64,000 bases of DNA from Thermoflexus hugenholtzii JAD2 (GTDB taxonomy: Bacteria; Chloroflexota; Dehalococcoidia; UBA2979): the NCBI GenBank assembly GCA_945903275.1, contig CAMDNW010000004.1, forward strand, positions 1 to 64,000, given 5' to 3'. Positions 1 through 8,993 of this stretch are shown piece after piece (the first letter of the stretch is position 1; every line of letters starts with the position of its first letter). A program made the position numbers and the translations under genes. The notes under the pieces are model-generated. The model did not search any database, was not told the DNA's origin, and saw only the letters and a program-made list of their open reading frames with translations.

Positions 1-1
1 C

Positions 2-103
2 GTACTCGGCGAGGGCCTCGACAACGGTATGCGCCTCAAGGTCTGCTTCGATGACGACCCAGGTTCTGGACTACCCGTCATTCAGTTCGAGCCCGACGCC
101 TAA
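2..103 (+). CDS. C-terminal end of a DUF35/OB-fold protein (partial)
   Basis: Only the last 33 codons are in the window, ending at a TAA. The readable tail has a glycine-Leu-Asp-Asn-Gly-Met-Arg turn, a beta-strand rich in Val/Cys/Phe, and a closing Ile-Gln-Phe-Glu-Pro. This is how DUF35 acyl-CoA-associated OB-fold proteins usually finish. Such proteins pair with thiolase-like partners, and one lies just downstream on the opposite strand (1324-2514). A perfect palindromic terminator follows 20 bases after the stop. The assignment is an inference from a short tail; the N-terminal zinc ribbon that would confirm it is outside the window. Confidence 0.5.
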   Translation, partial: VLGEGLDNGMRLKVCFDDDPGSGLPVIQFEPDA

Positions 104-122
104 CCACTCGCCTATTCGCAAC

Positions 123-164
123 GAACGAAGCAGCCCGGCGCATATGCGCCGGGCTGCTTCGTTC
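123..164. terminator. 42-bp perfect palindrome, likely terminator
   Basis: A 42-base perfect inverted repeat centred on CAT|ATG, with no true loop and no T-tract. It lies between the end of the OB-fold gene and the start of the DedA gene. The arms are GC-rich and 21 bp long. It resembles the other long hairpins found after genes in this window. Confidence 0.7.
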
Positions 165-227
165 ACGCCGTAGGTACACCCCGACGCGCAGAAGAGCCAC
201 AATGGCAGCGAGGCATCTGGAGAGCGC

Positions 228-1316
228 ATGGCAGCCTGGTTCGCCGTACTGATGGAGCAGTTGGATTTCTCCCTCGACTCCACGGGGCTCGTCGCGATCG
301 CGCTGGTGCTCTTCCTCGAAGAACTTGGCGTACCCAGCCCGATTCCGGGCGACCTCATGATGCTGCTCGCTGGAGTGCTGGTCGCAGAGCGGCGCGCCTC
401 ACTCTGGTCGGTGCTGCTGGTGCAGGAAGCCGTGACCCTTGTCGGAGCCACGCTGCTCTACTGGATTAGCCGGCGAGCGGGGCGCCCGTTGGTGCTGCGC
501 TATGGCCGCTATGTCGCACTCGGCCCAGAACGGCTCGAACGGCTCGAGGAACAAATCCGGGGACGTGAAGTGGCGGCCATTTTTCTCGGTAGGCTCGTGC
601 CGGGCCTGCGCATCCTCACCGTGGTCGCAGCAGGCGTCGCAAATGTCGCATTCAGCAAATTCGTCCTGCCGATGGCGGTGAGCAGCTTCATTTATCTCAC
701 GATCTACACACTCATCGGTATGTGGGTTGGACCGCCGATCCTCCGGATGGTCTCCGGCTTCTCCGCCCCCGCAAGCATGATCTGGTCAGTAGCAGGCCTC
801 GTGACAGTCGCACTCACGATCCGTGCTCTGCGGCGCTCCGCATCCGTCACGCGCTCCATACCGCCACCGCTCGCAACACTCACAGGAGGGCTGCTGGCGG
901 GCCTGACAGGGCTGCTCGGCGCGAACGTAGCCGTTGGCATCCTCAAACTGGTTGCCCGATTATCTGGCGACACCGTTCGGCTTGGCATCACGCAGCCGCT
1001 TGAGGAACTCCACTTCATCCTGGCATGGCCGGTGTTCCTGCTTGCCGCCGTCGGCTGCGGACTCCTGCACCGTCAATTCCGGCTACGTCAGGTCGTCCCG
1101 ACGCTACGCCTGCTCGTCACAACCATCCTCCCAGCTGGGCTCACGCTCCTGCTGCTGGTGGAGCCGCTCCGCGACATGGCTGGCCCCGAGGCTCGTGAGA
1201 CATCGAGGACGCTGGTCGCCTCCACCGCAATCGTCCGCTGGGCGATCTTCGGGTTCGTCGTCGAACTATTACCGCTCCACGTCCCAGCGCGCGAGCACAG
1301 CTCGCGTCCAGCCTGA
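228..1316 (+). CDS. DedA family membrane protein with extra C-terminal membrane domain
   Basis: Residues about 10-165 form a DedA (SNARE-associated/VTT) domain. The first membrane helix carries the acidic FLEELGVPSPIPGD segment. Around residues 118-128 the protein has the GRLVPGLRIL motif, whose arginines are essential in the family. DedA proteins support membrane homeostasis, and some act as lipid scramblases or flippases. The protein is 362 residues, longer than the usual ~200; the extra C-terminal ~180 residues are hydrophobic and predict about four to five more membrane helices of unknown role. The ATG at 228 follows a GGAGAG ribosome site. The gene stands alone, convergent with the thiolase-like gene that begins 8 bases past its stop. 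Confidence 0.88.
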   Translation: MAAWFAVLMEQLDFSLDSTGLVAIALVLFLEELGVPSPIPGDLMMLLAGVLVAERRASLWSVLLVQEAVTLVGATLLYWISRRAGRPLVLRYGRYVALGPERLERLEEQIRGREVAAIFLGRLVPGLRILTVVAAGVANVAFSKFVLPMAVSSFIYLTIYTLIGMWVGPPILRMVSGFSAPASMIWSVAGLVTVALTIRALRRSASVTRSIPPPLATLTGGLLAGLTGLLGANVAVGILKLVARLSGDTVRLGITQPLEELHFILAWPVFLLAAVGCGLLHRQFRLRQVVPTLRLLVTTILPAGLTLLLLVEPLRDMAGPEARETSRTLVASTAIVRWAIFGFVVELLPLHVPAREHSSRPA

Positions 1317-1323
1317 GCCGCTC

Positions 1324-2514
1324 TTAGTCGCGCGCAAGAATCACCGTCGCCGCCGCGTGGTTGCCGCCGAGCTGCCCGCCGTTCCCATGCGCCACCGCGA
1401 GTTTCGCTCGTTTGCGCTGGGAAGTGGACTCACCGCGCAACTGACGCGCCGCCTCGATCAGCAGGAAAATGCCACGCATGCCGGGGTGGTTGGAGGACAG
1501 CCCACCACCGTCGGTATTCAGTGCGGGGCCGCGCTTCGCGTCGAATCGCAGACTGTTGTCACGCAGATAGTCCTTCACCTCGCCTTTCTTGCAGAAGCCG
1601 AGGTCTTCGAGGATCGTCGCCACCGTGATCGTGAATGAGTCGTAGATCATGGCAACATCGATGTCTTCTGGCTTCACGCCAGCCATGCCAAACGCAGGCG
1701 GGCCGCTCTGCGCCGCCGCGCTGGTGGTGATATCGCCGCCGTTCTCTCGGTACTTCGTCGCCTCACCCGTCCCGACGATCCAGACGGGCTTCTTCCGCGT
1801 GTCTTTCGCGACATCCTTGGAGGCGATTACGACCGCGCCACCGCCATCAGACACCATGCAACATTCGAGCAGGTGCAACGGGTCGGCGAGAATCCGGGAC
1901 TCGATGACATCCTCCACAGTAATCTCGCGCACTCCTTCGAATGCGAGGTCGGTCATCGCCTGCACGGCCTCCGGATTCCGCATGGCATGTGCGCGCGTCG
2001 CTACTGAGATACGCGCGAGGTCTGCAGAGGTCGTCCCGTACTGGTGCATATGCCGGTGCGCCACCATCGCGTAGCCCGCGATCAGCGTCATGCCGTACGG
2101 CTCCTCCATATTGTTTTGCCAGTTGGGTGAATTGCCGCCGGTCGCACCACCCGTCCCGATCGCACGCCGGCCAGATGCCGCGTTCGAGCCGTATGAGAGC
2201 ACTGCCACCTGCGCCCGTCCCGCCGCGATGTCACGCAGAGCATGTGAGGCATGGAACTCATACGACGACCCGCCAGTTGTCGTTGTATCGATGATGCTCG
2301 GATGAATGCCAAGGTAGGCGGCCAACCCCAGCCCACCGCCGCCCTCGCCTTCGTTGGCGTCGTAAATGGCGTCCACGTCCTGCAGGCCAAGGCCAGCGTC
2401 CTCAAGCGCCCTGCGGATCGACTCGATCTTAATCTGCATCGCGGAGCGACCGGGGGCGACCCGCAGGGGGTACTCGTGAATCCCAACGATCGCCGCTTGC
2501 TTACGCTTGGGCAT
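1324..2514 (-). CDS. Thiolase-like (lipid-transfer/SCP-x type) protein
   Basis: A 396-residue thiolase-fold protein. The start is the ATG at 2514, seven bases after an AGAGGAG site; longer upstream reading adds unlikely sequence. The N-terminal strand (AAIVGIHEYPLR) and the Ala-Gly-rich helices match the acetyl-CoA acetyltransferase superfamily. The position that normally holds the nucleophilic Cys reads GGSSYEFHASHAL, without Cys. The C-terminal motif is LNTDGGGLSSNHPG, which keeps a His-Pro. This is typical of the lipid-transfer-protein branch (Ltp1/Ltp2/ChsH-associated), whose members often do retro-aldol or other acyl-CoA chemistry instead of thiolysis. The upstream partial DUF35 gene could be its partner, but that gene is on the opposite strand. 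Confidence 0.82.
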   Translation of the reverse strand: MPKRKQAAIVGIHEYPLRVAPGRSAMQIKIESIRRALEDAGLGLQDVDAIYDANEGEGGGGLGLAAYLGIHPSIIDTTTTGGSSYEFHASHALRDIAAGRAQVAVLSYGSNAASGRRAIGTGGATGGNSPNWQNNMEEPYGMTLIAGYAMVAHRHMHQYGTTSADLARISVATRAHAMRNPEAVQAMTDLAFEGVREITVEDVIESRILADPLHLLECCMVSDGGGAVVIASKDVAKDTRKKPVWIVGTGEATKYRENGGDITTSAAAQSGPPAFGMAGVKPEDIDVAMIYDSFTITVATILEDLGFCKKGEVKDYLRDNSLRFDAKRGPALNTDGGGLSSNHPGMRGIFLLIEAARQLRGESTSQRKRAKLAVAHGNGGQLGGNHAAATVILARD

Positions 2515-2746
2515 CACGCACTCCTCTGCCGTCGCCTCGCTGCGTTTTCGTGATACGCCTGTCACAATCGAGGTGTCAACGGCACCTACAAGGATCGCGG
2601 CGGCGGCGCGATTGACCAGCATCGGCGATACAATATATTCAGTCCGGCAACGGGGCGGGCGAAACCCTGCTCCCGCCCGCTGGCTGATGTTATGGCCCCC
2701 ATAATCGTATGTTTGCGCCAACGGCACTCCGCCGACCCGCGCAACG

Positions 2747-3592
2747 GTGAGATACGGTCGGACACCGGAAGTTGGATGTCGCAATCTGCGAGGATGCGAA
2801 CGGAGGACTGCCCTGCGAATCGGTATCGTTTCTGACATCCACTGTGACGTGGTCGCATTTAAGCGGGCCCTTGAGGAGCTGGGGCAGATCGACATGCTCC
2901 TTGGCGCAGGTGACTGGGTGCTCCAATACCGCTTCTCGAACGAGATTTACGACATGATCCGCGACTACAACATCATCGCCGTCCGCGGGAATCACGACAT
3001 GGCGGTCGCCGGCCCTGGCGGTGTCATGCTACGCGCCTCTGGAAATATCAACGCGGAGAACCTTGAGCGCCTCAACAACATGCCAGCAGTGGTTGAATTG
3101 CACATCGAGGGCAAGCGTTTGCTGATGATGCACACCAGCCGCCTCGACCCCACCGGCGGCGGACGCGACCTCGGTGGCGCCGCGATGGGCAAAGTCGTGC
3201 ATCACTATCGAGAGAACGGTGGCTCCTTCGGCCAGATCTCGGCCGATGAAGCATTGAACGCTGGTAACTCCATCCTCACCGACAACTACGTCATGGGCAT
3301 TAACGCTAAGCCTACAAACCCCGGTCAGGTCTTCATCGTCGCGCAGGACGATGGATTCAAAGAGCACAACATGGGGGATCTACCTGAAGTCGATGCAGAT
3401 ATCCTAGTCGTTGGACACACCCACCAGCCGGTGATTGACCAACAAGGAACCCGTCTAGTTGTGAACCCTGGATCCCTCGGCCAACCGCGCAACCCGGCGT
3501 TCCCGCACCGCCGCACCTATGCCATCTTGGACACGAAAGACTGGTCAGCGACCATAGGCGAGTTCCACCAGCAGACCTACGACGAGTCATAG
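2747..3592 (+). CDS. Calcineurin-like metallophosphoesterase
   Basis: All five signature blocks of the superfamily are present: SDIHCD near the start, GAGDW, RGNHD, MMHTS and VVGHTHQP, followed by a VNPGSLGQPR segment as in the YfcE/MJ0936 type. A soluble phosphodiesterase or phosphatase dependent on two metal ions is expected; the substrate is unknown. Start choice is uncertain. The longest frame opens with GTG at 2747 but adds about 22 unconserved residues and lacks a clear ribosome site. A CTG at 2813 gives the canonical beginning RIGIVSDIH and sits six bases after GGAGG (2802-2806). The protein is 281 residues from 2747, or about 259 from 2813. Confidence 0.88.
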   Translation: MRYGRTPEVGCRNLRGCERRTALRIGIVSDIHCDVVAFKRALEELGQIDMLLGAGDWVLQYRFSNEIYDMIRDYNIIAVRGNHDMAVAGPGGVMLRASGNINAENLERLNNMPAVVELHIEGKRLLMMHTSRLDPTGGGRDLGGAAMGKVVHHYRENGGSFGQISADEALNAGNSILTDNYVMGINAKPTNPGQVFIVAQDDGFKEHNMGDLPEVDADILVVGHTHQPVIDQQGTRLVVNPGSLGQPRNPAFPHRRTYAILDTKDWSATIGEFHQQTYDES

Positions 3593-3704
3593 GCCGCATA
3601 CGGCGAGTAAGTAGTCCGAGGCAGGGCCAGCGTCCCACCTCGTTGATCAATAGGGTAGGGGAAATCCCCCTTCGAGCGGGTAGGATGGCCGCCTGCCGAA
3701 CCCG

Positions 3705-4336
3705 TTGAGCCTCCGAGGCCGCCCAACGTATCCGGACACGCTCACTCCGATCGAGTGGGCCGTGTTGCATCTGGTTCGCCACGGCCTCGACAACCACCAG
3801 ATCGCCCGCGCCCGCCACACCAGCGTGGAGGCGGTGGAGTTCCATCTCCGCAATATCACGAGCAAGGTCGACGCCCGTGGGCGTACGGCCTTGCGGCCCT
3901 GGGACGGCATCCCCGCACTGCTCCGTTCGGCTGTGAAGGAGACGACGATGACGACCGATGGCCTCGATATCCAGAACCTGAGACAGGTGCATGTCGGCAT
4001 CAAGGATGTCGACCCAGTACGTCGCGATAGAACGCGACGTACTGGGTCTCAAACACTTGTTCACTTTCGGTTCACTCGTGTTCTTCGACCTCGACGGCGT
4101 CCGGCTCTTCCTGAGCACGCCCGAGAATGGCGAGTGGCAGCCCTCGTCTGTGCTGTACCCGCGTCCCCGACATCCACGCTGCCCACCGGACGCTCGATGG
4201 CCAGGGCGTCACTTTCGAGTCCGCGCCGCACCTGATCCATTGCCACGAATCGGGCCTGGAAGAGTGAATGGCCTTCTTCCATGACACCGAAGGCAACATG
4301 CTCAGCCTGATGTCACAAATTCAGCCGACAGCCTGA
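3705..4336 (+). pseudogene. Decayed LuxR-HTH / VOC (glyoxalase-fold) fusion gene
   Basis: The first ~75 codons, from a TTG at 3705, encode a LuxR-type helix-turn-helix (RGRPTYPDTLTPIEW, then LDNHQIARARHTSVEAVEF). A VOC domain follows (LRQVHVGIKDVD, RDVLGLKHLFTFG, FFDLDGVRLFLS, FFHDTEGNMLSLMS). It is spread over different frames. Lesions seen: a one-base shift at about 4011-4018 inside a perfect inverted repeat; residues IE where Phe-Tyr is expected; an extra C near 4157 in the CCGCGTCCCC stretch; and an in-frame TGA at about 4264 where Trp would restore a GLEEWMAFFHD block. HTH-VOC fusions of this form are known in related bacteria, to my recollection. The gene is clearly non-functional as written, unless sequencing errors explain everything. 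Confidence 0.75.
4011..4048. repeat. 16-bp perfect inverted repeat with 6-nt loop
   Basis: GACCCAGTACGTCGCG (4011-4026), loop ATAGAA, then its exact reverse complement (4033-4048). It lies inside the VOC-domain remnant at the site of its first frameshift. Replacing the loop by its own reverse complement TTCTAT turns residues I-E into F-Y, giving the VOC consensus AFYRDVLGL. Confidence 0.9.
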
Positions 4337-4406
4337 ATGGTCGCTTAACGCTTCTACCTCCGCCCAGGGTTATCCTATACACGGCGGGTAGAGGGTCTGG
4401 GGCACC

Positions 4407-5924
4407 GTGATAATACGCACGGTTGGTCTGCGTGTCCGGCTACTCACCATCGCGCTGGTGATGGCTCTTCTGGTTCCCGTGCAGTCGGTCGAAGCTGCCT
4501 CAGCGCCGACACAGGCCGCTTCGGCGATATCACGCAGCACCACAGTGCTTACGGTTGGCTCTACGGCAGTCGTCCGCGCCGATGGCGAGTGCGTGCGCTT
4601 CCGGGAGGGTCCCTCACTTGCCTCCCGGCAACTCACCTGCCTGCGGGAAGGCACTTTAGTCACCGTCCTCGGCGGGCGGATACAAGCGGATGGCTACTGG
4701 TGGCAGCGCATCCAGTGGGGAGCCCTGTCCGGCTGGGCAGCCGATAACTTCCTCGTCGAGAGCAAAGACGCAGCCGCTGCGCCCGCGTCATGCCTAGCCA
4801 CCCCAGCGACGATACCGCCCGCGGTAGTCACACCACGCATACCAACCCTCAGGGGAGGATTGCCGCAGGCCGGAGGGTTCGGCATGGCCGTTTGGAGTGG
4901 CGGCCTCACGTCTGCCATCGCCACGGCTGCTGAGGCCGGTGGCTGCCACCTGAGTGCGGTCTGGGTATCCCAAGATGACGGCGGACTACTCGGCTTTGTC
5001 TTCGGCGCACCCGACATCGTGAACCGTGCGTGGCTCGACCGATTCCCGGGCGACGTACCCGGTGGAACGCCGGTGATTACCGCCTGTGGGGGACCGAGCA
5101 GTAGCGCAGTCATCCTCAGCAACCTTGATGTGATCGTCCCCGCACCCTGGGGCATCGCCCCGATCTCCGTCCGGTCGATGGTGCCGCCGGCGACCAGCGC
5201 CCGTTCGGTCGTCGTCTTGGATGACGCATCGGGCACTGTGATGTATCAGAAGGAGGGGCGCACCGCACTCCCGCCTGCCAGCCTTACCAAGATCGTCACG
5301 ACGGTGCTCGCGGTCGAGCGTGGCAACCTCGATGACTGGGTACAGGTCGAGGTCGACGGCGCTCATCTGCAACGCACGACAGACAGCACGATCATGGGAC
5401 TGCGGCCCGGTGACTGCTTCCGGGTGCGCGACCTGCTCTACGGGACGATGTTGCCTTCTGGTAATGACGCAGCACTGGCTGTCGGACGATACGAAGGCGG
5501 CTCGGACGCGGCATTCGTCGCGCAAATGAACAGCCTGCTCAATCGCTTGGGGTTGCGCGACAGCCGCTTCAAGAACCCGCACGGACTGAGCGAGGACGGC
5601 CATGTCGCATCCGCGTACGACCTTGCGATGCTGACGCGCTACGCTATGACTCTGCCGGACTTCGTCACGATCGTGGGCGCGAAGCAGTGGCAGGCGCAGG
5701 GATCGCGCACGATTCCGCTGCGAAACGTCAATGCATTTCTGTCCAGTTATCCTGGCGCCGACGGCGTAAAGACCGGATTCACGGAAGAAGCAGGACGTAC
5801 GCTGGTTGCCTCGGTCACGCGCAACGGCCGCCGGGTATACGTGGCAGTCATGAACGCCCCAGAGCGCGAACGCGACGCACAGGTGCTCTTCGACTGGGCG
5901 TTCGCCAACTTCATCTGGCCCTAG
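4407..5924 (+). CDS. SH3b domain / D-alanyl-D-alanine carboxypeptidase (peptidase S11)
   Basis: This exported cell-wall enzyme trims the terminal D-Ala of peptidoglycan stem peptides. The start is GTG at 4407. A signal peptide covers residues ~1-32 (LLTIALVMALLVPVQSVEA). A bacterial SH3 domain follows at ~50-115 (GECVRFREGPS, WQRIQWGALSGWAADN), likely for wall attachment. The C-terminal half is a penicillin-binding protein of the DacA type with all catalytic motifs: SxxK (PPASLTK), SxN (LPSGNDAA) and KTG (DGVKTGFT). A middle segment of ~130 residues between the SH3 and S11 domains is unassigned. It stands alone with short gaps on both sides. Confidence 0.92.
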   Translation: MIIRTVGLRVRLLTIALVMALLVPVQSVEAASAPTQAASAISRSTTVLTVGSTAVVRADGECVRFREGPSLASRQLTCLREGTLVTVLGGRIQADGYWWQRIQWGALSGWAADNFLVESKDAAAAPASCLATPATIPPAVVTPRIPTLRGGLPQAGGFGMAVWSGGLTSAIATAAEAGGCHLSAVWVSQDDGGLLGFVFGAPDIVNRAWLDRFPGDVPGGTPVITACGGPSSSAVILSNLDVIVPAPWGIAPISVRSMVPPATSARSVVVLDDASGTVMYQKEGRTALPPASLTKIVTTVLAVERGNLDDWVQVEVDGAHLQRTTDSTIMGLRPGDCFRVRDLLYGTMLPSGNDAALAVGRYEGGSDAAFVAQMNSLLNRLGLRDSRFKNPHGLSEDGHVASAYDLAMLTRYAMTLPDFVTIVGAKQWQAQGSRTIPLRNVNAFLSSYPGADGVKTGFTEEAGRTLVASVTRNGRRVYVAVMNAPERERDAQVLFDWAFANFIWP

Positions 5925-5990
5925 CGCGCTTCGGCGGGCGCCACCATACCATTAAGCGATGACGCCACGCGCGCCACACACCGAGACTAT

Positions 5991-7448
5991 ATGACGGCCC
6001 AGCGGACGCTTGTACTTGCATGTGCAGGCGCATTGCTCACCGCGCTCTACGCCACCGCCTCGATGCGCATGCCGCTCATCGCCTACTTCCACTCATCCCA
6101 GACCACCGTCGATTTCGTCCATATGCTCGGGCCCGGCTGGCAGTGGCCAACGGTGCTGTATCTCACGTTCGTGGGCGCGGCCTTCGCCTTATATGCCGCC
6201 GCGCTGGCAGTAGTGTGGCAAGGGATACGAATACCAAGGCTCGCCCTCTTCGGCTTCCCGGTGCTCTTCGCGCTGGCGCTGATGCCAATGTACCCGCCGA
6301 CCGCCGTCGACATGTTTCACTACCACGCACTGGGGCGGGCGTTCTGGGTCTTCGGCGCGAACCCACTCACCACACCGCAGGGGACATTGCCGTACCCCAT
6401 CGGGATGTCATGGGCTGACTTGCCATCGCCTTACGGCCCGCTCTGGTCGCTACTGGTTGCGCCGGCCTCGGTGCTTCCGGGCGAGCACTTCGAGGCGGGA
6501 CTGTTGGCATTCAAAGCGATGGCGGCGCTCTCTTACCTCGGCTGCGCGGCGCTGATCTGGCGGACCGTTTGCGCCACGCGACTCGGTGAGGAAAGCCTCG
6601 CGGTCGTGCTGTTCGCTTGGAATCCATTTGTGCTGCTGCGTACCGTCGGCAACGGCCACAACGACCTCTGGATGCTGCTCTTCGTCCTGCTGGCCTTTGA
6701 GACCGCCCGACAGCGCCGTTGGACGCCAGCCGTGTTATTCCTCACGCTCTCCGTAGTGCTCAAGTTTGCCAGCGCGCTTCTGGGGCCGCCGCTCCTGCTG
6801 TACATCTGGACGCACTCATCCGGCACCCGGCGCGAGCGTCTCGCACTGCTCGGGAGCGCGCTTGCGTGTGCCTTTGCCATCGCGCTCGCGGTCTACGCAC
6901 CGTTCTGGGCGGGCCTTGATACGTTTAAGGGACTGCTGCTCCAGTCGCGGCTGATGATTACCTCGACGCCCGTACTGCTCGACGTGCTATTCGCCCGCGT
7001 GCTTGATGCCGTGACCGCCGCCGAGATGGCCCGCGTGCTCCCAACGGCGGTGTTTCTCGTGCTGTATGTCGCGCTCGTGCGGCAGGCCGGTCAGTCGTTC
7101 GCGCATCTTGTCGTATTCTCGTTCACCATCCTGTTCCTGTACCTGTTGCTGGCCACGTCGTGGTTTCGGCCGTGGTACATGCTCTGGCCGGTTACGCTTG
7201 CCGCGCTGCGCCCACGCAGTTGGCTAGCACCGACGCTACTCTCAATCACCATAGCAGCCTCCGTTCCCGACCTCGTCGAGCAGTTCCGGGGTTACTGGCC
7301 GTGGCTTGCGCCATACGAGCGAGCCATCGCCGCACCGATCCTGCTCGCGTTCCTGCCGCCACTGATCGTCTGGCTTGTCGGTGTCTTCCGACACGATGGC
7401 TGGGGTCTCGATGCCCGCCCCGACATCGAGGAGGCCGTGCTCGGCTAG
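5991..7448 (+). CDS. Polytopic glycosyltransferase, GT87/MptB-like
   Basis: An integral membrane protein of 485 residues with about eleven to twelve predicted helices. After the first helices there is an extracytoplasmic loop with VDMFHYHALGRAFWVFGANP, and a second loop with SPYGPLWS. These are the layout and motifs of polyprenol-phosphate-sugar-dependent mannosyltransferases (GT87, MptA/MptB, PIG-like), where the acidic residue at the end of the first loop is catalytic. Transfer of a hexose from a lipid-linked donor to a lipid or wall glycan outside the membrane is inferred. The ATG at 5991 begins 66 bases after the carboxypeptidase stop, so co-transcription of two envelope genes is plausible. 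Confidence 0.75.
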   Translation: MTAQRTLVLACAGALLTALYATASMRMPLIAYFHSSQTTVDFVHMLGPGWQWPTVLYLTFVGAAFALYAAALAVVWQGIRIPRLALFGFPVLFALALMPMYPPTAVDMFHYHALGRAFWVFGANPLTTPQGTLPYPIGMSWADLPSPYGPLWSLLVAPASVLPGEHFEAGLLAFKAMAALSYLGCAALIWRTVCATRLGEESLAVVLFAWNPFVLLRTVGNGHNDLWMLLFVLLAFETARQRRWTPAVLFLTLSVVLKFASALLGPPLLLYIWTHSSGTRRERLALLGSALACAFAIALAVYAPFWAGLDTFKGLLLQSRLMITSTPVLLDVLFARVLDAVTAAEMARVLPTAVFLVLYVALVRQAGQSFAHLVVFSFTILFLYLLLATSWFRPWYMLWPVTLAALRPRSWLAPTLLSITIAASVPDLVEQFRGYWPWLAPYERAIAAPILLAFLPPLIVWLVGVFRHDGWGLDARPDIEEAVLG

Positions 7449-7539
7449 CCGATTTGCACAGCGCTCGCGATGCCTTCACCATGCGCGAGGCCACCGGCGA
7501 CACCGGCGTACCCCGCGCTCTCGATAAAGGCAGGGCAGA

Positions 7540-7935
7540 ATGATCGCAACACCGTCTGACGGAAACGCTCCCGGGATTCCGGAACTCACTGGCCCGATCG
7601 AAGAACTTGCCGATAGTCTTCGGTTTATCGATGAACTCGTTGGGGACGGCGACACCGCCGACACCGGCCAGCGCGTCAGCGTGCATTACACCGGCTGGCT
7701 CACCGATGGCTCCTCGTTCGACTCGTCACGAAACTCGGGCAGGCCGTTCACGTTCGGCCTCGGTGGTGGCGAGGTGATTCAGGGCTGGGATCGAGGCGTC
7801 GCTGGGATGCGCGTCGGCGGCAAGCGACGCCTGATCATCCCCGGCGACCTCGGGTATGGCGCGCGAGGTTATCCGGGCGTGATCCCGCAGAACGCGACCT
7901 TGATCTTCGACGTGGAACTACTCGCGACTGGCTAG
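7540..7935 (+). CDS. FKBP-type peptidyl-prolyl cis-trans isomerase
   Basis: A compact 131-residue cytoplasmic FKBP with no signal peptide. The conserved order is visible: [19 protein letters not shown], then [40 protein letters not shown], and the final [10 protein letters not shown]. Aromatic and acidic active-site positions (Tyr in HYTGW, Phe-Asp in SFDSS, Trp in GWD) are kept, so a working prolyl isomerase is expected. Its TAG overlaps by four bases the stop of the convergent alpha/beta-hydrolase gene. Confidence 0.95.
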   Translation: MIATPSDGNAPGIPELTGPIEELADSLRFIDELVGDGDTADTGQRVSVHYTGWLTDGSSFDSSRNSGRPFTFGLGGGEVIQGWDRGVAGMRVGGKRRLIIPGDLGYGARGYPGVIPQNATLIFDVELLATG

Positions 7936-8897
7936 CCGTCGCGCTCGACGACATCGAGGAACGGTCGCAGCGCGTCAAGGAACCCCGGCGTGTTCTGCGT
8001 GTGGACGTTGTGCCCGCACTTCGCTACCTCCGCGAAATGGCCTTGCGGTAATGCTTCTGCAAAGGCCTGCGCCTCGGGCGGCTTCACGATGTTGGAGTGT
8101 TCGCCCCGGATCACCAGCGCGGGGCAAGCGATCACCTTCACGTCTCCCAGCGTGACCTGACTCATCGGCGTGCCGCCCTGACGGGTTTCACGCTCGTGCA
8201 GAACGCGGTCGGACTTGCTGACCAACTTGCCGTCGGCACGGCGGAACAAGTTGTAGCGCGCCGTCCGTTCCATATGCTCGACCGGACGGAACGGGTCATA
8301 CTTTCGCACCCGCTCCACAAAGTCCTCGATGCGGTCGAACTCGATGTTCTCGCGCATGAACTCGCGTATTTCGCGCCCACCCTCACCGCTCCGCACCGGA
8401 GCGATATCGACGAAGACGACGGCTCGCGGCAGTTCGGGACGCTGCATCGCCACCTGCATGGCGACCCCGCCACCCATCGAGTGCCCCATGACGAGCGGGT
8501 GCACGAGTCTCTGTTGGTCAATGAATGCGAGGGCATCCTCGGCCATCGCCTGCCGCGAATAGTCCTGGTCACGCGTCCATTCGCTGTCACCGTGTCCCCG
8601 CTGGTCGAGCGCGAAGACGTGGTAGCGGTCAGCGAGGTGCAGGCTCACCAGATCCCATGAGTGCGAGGTCTGGTTTACGCCGTGGAGCAACAGCACTGGC
8701 GGTGCGGCCGGATCGCCCCATTCGAGGAAATGCAGCCGCTCGTGCCGGACGACGGTGTTCCGAGAGACGTACCGGGACGGCATCGAGTGTGCGATACCCA
8801 GTTCACGGGCGCTCGTCAGCAGGCTCGTCAGTTCGTCCGACGCCAGCAGGTCGAGGGGTTCCAGCCCACCCGCGACCTGGTTCAGATGCTGCTCCAT
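7932..8897 (-). CDS. Alpha/beta hydrolase
   Basis: A 321-residue soluble hydrolase. The ATG at 8897 follows a GAGGAGG site, so the longer upstream reading was rejected. Motifs: an oxyanion region [15 protein letters not shown], then [10 protein letters not shown], the nucleophile elbow GHSMGGG (Ser), a later acid in the [10 protein letters not shown] region, and a C-terminal His in [10 protein letters not shown]. This order matches the haloalkane dehalogenase/epoxide hydrolase/C-C hydrolase branch. The substrate cannot be told from sequence alone. Confidence 0.88.
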   Translation of the reverse strand: MEQHLNQVAGGLEPLDLLASDELTSLLTSARELGIAHSMPSRYVSRNTVVRHERLHFLEWGDPAAPPVLLLHGVNQTSHSWDLVSLHLADRYHVFALDQRGHGDSEWTRDQDYSRQAMAEDALAFIDQQRLVHPLVMGHSMGGGVAMQVAMQRPELPRAVVFVDIAPVRSGEGGREIREFMRENIEFDRIEDFVERVRKYDPFRPVEHMERTARYNLFRRADGKLVSKSDRVLHERETRQGGTPMSQVTLGDVKVIACPALVIRGEHSNIVKPPEAQAFAEALPQGHFAEVAKCGHNVHTQNTPGFLDALRPFLDVVERDG

Positions 8898-8993
8898 CCG
8901 GGCCTCCTCACGTCCGGCGGGATTCCTGCCGGCGACGCCGCGATGATACGCCTGCCCTCGCGCTACCATACGAAGGCAGCAGAGGGCGAGCCG

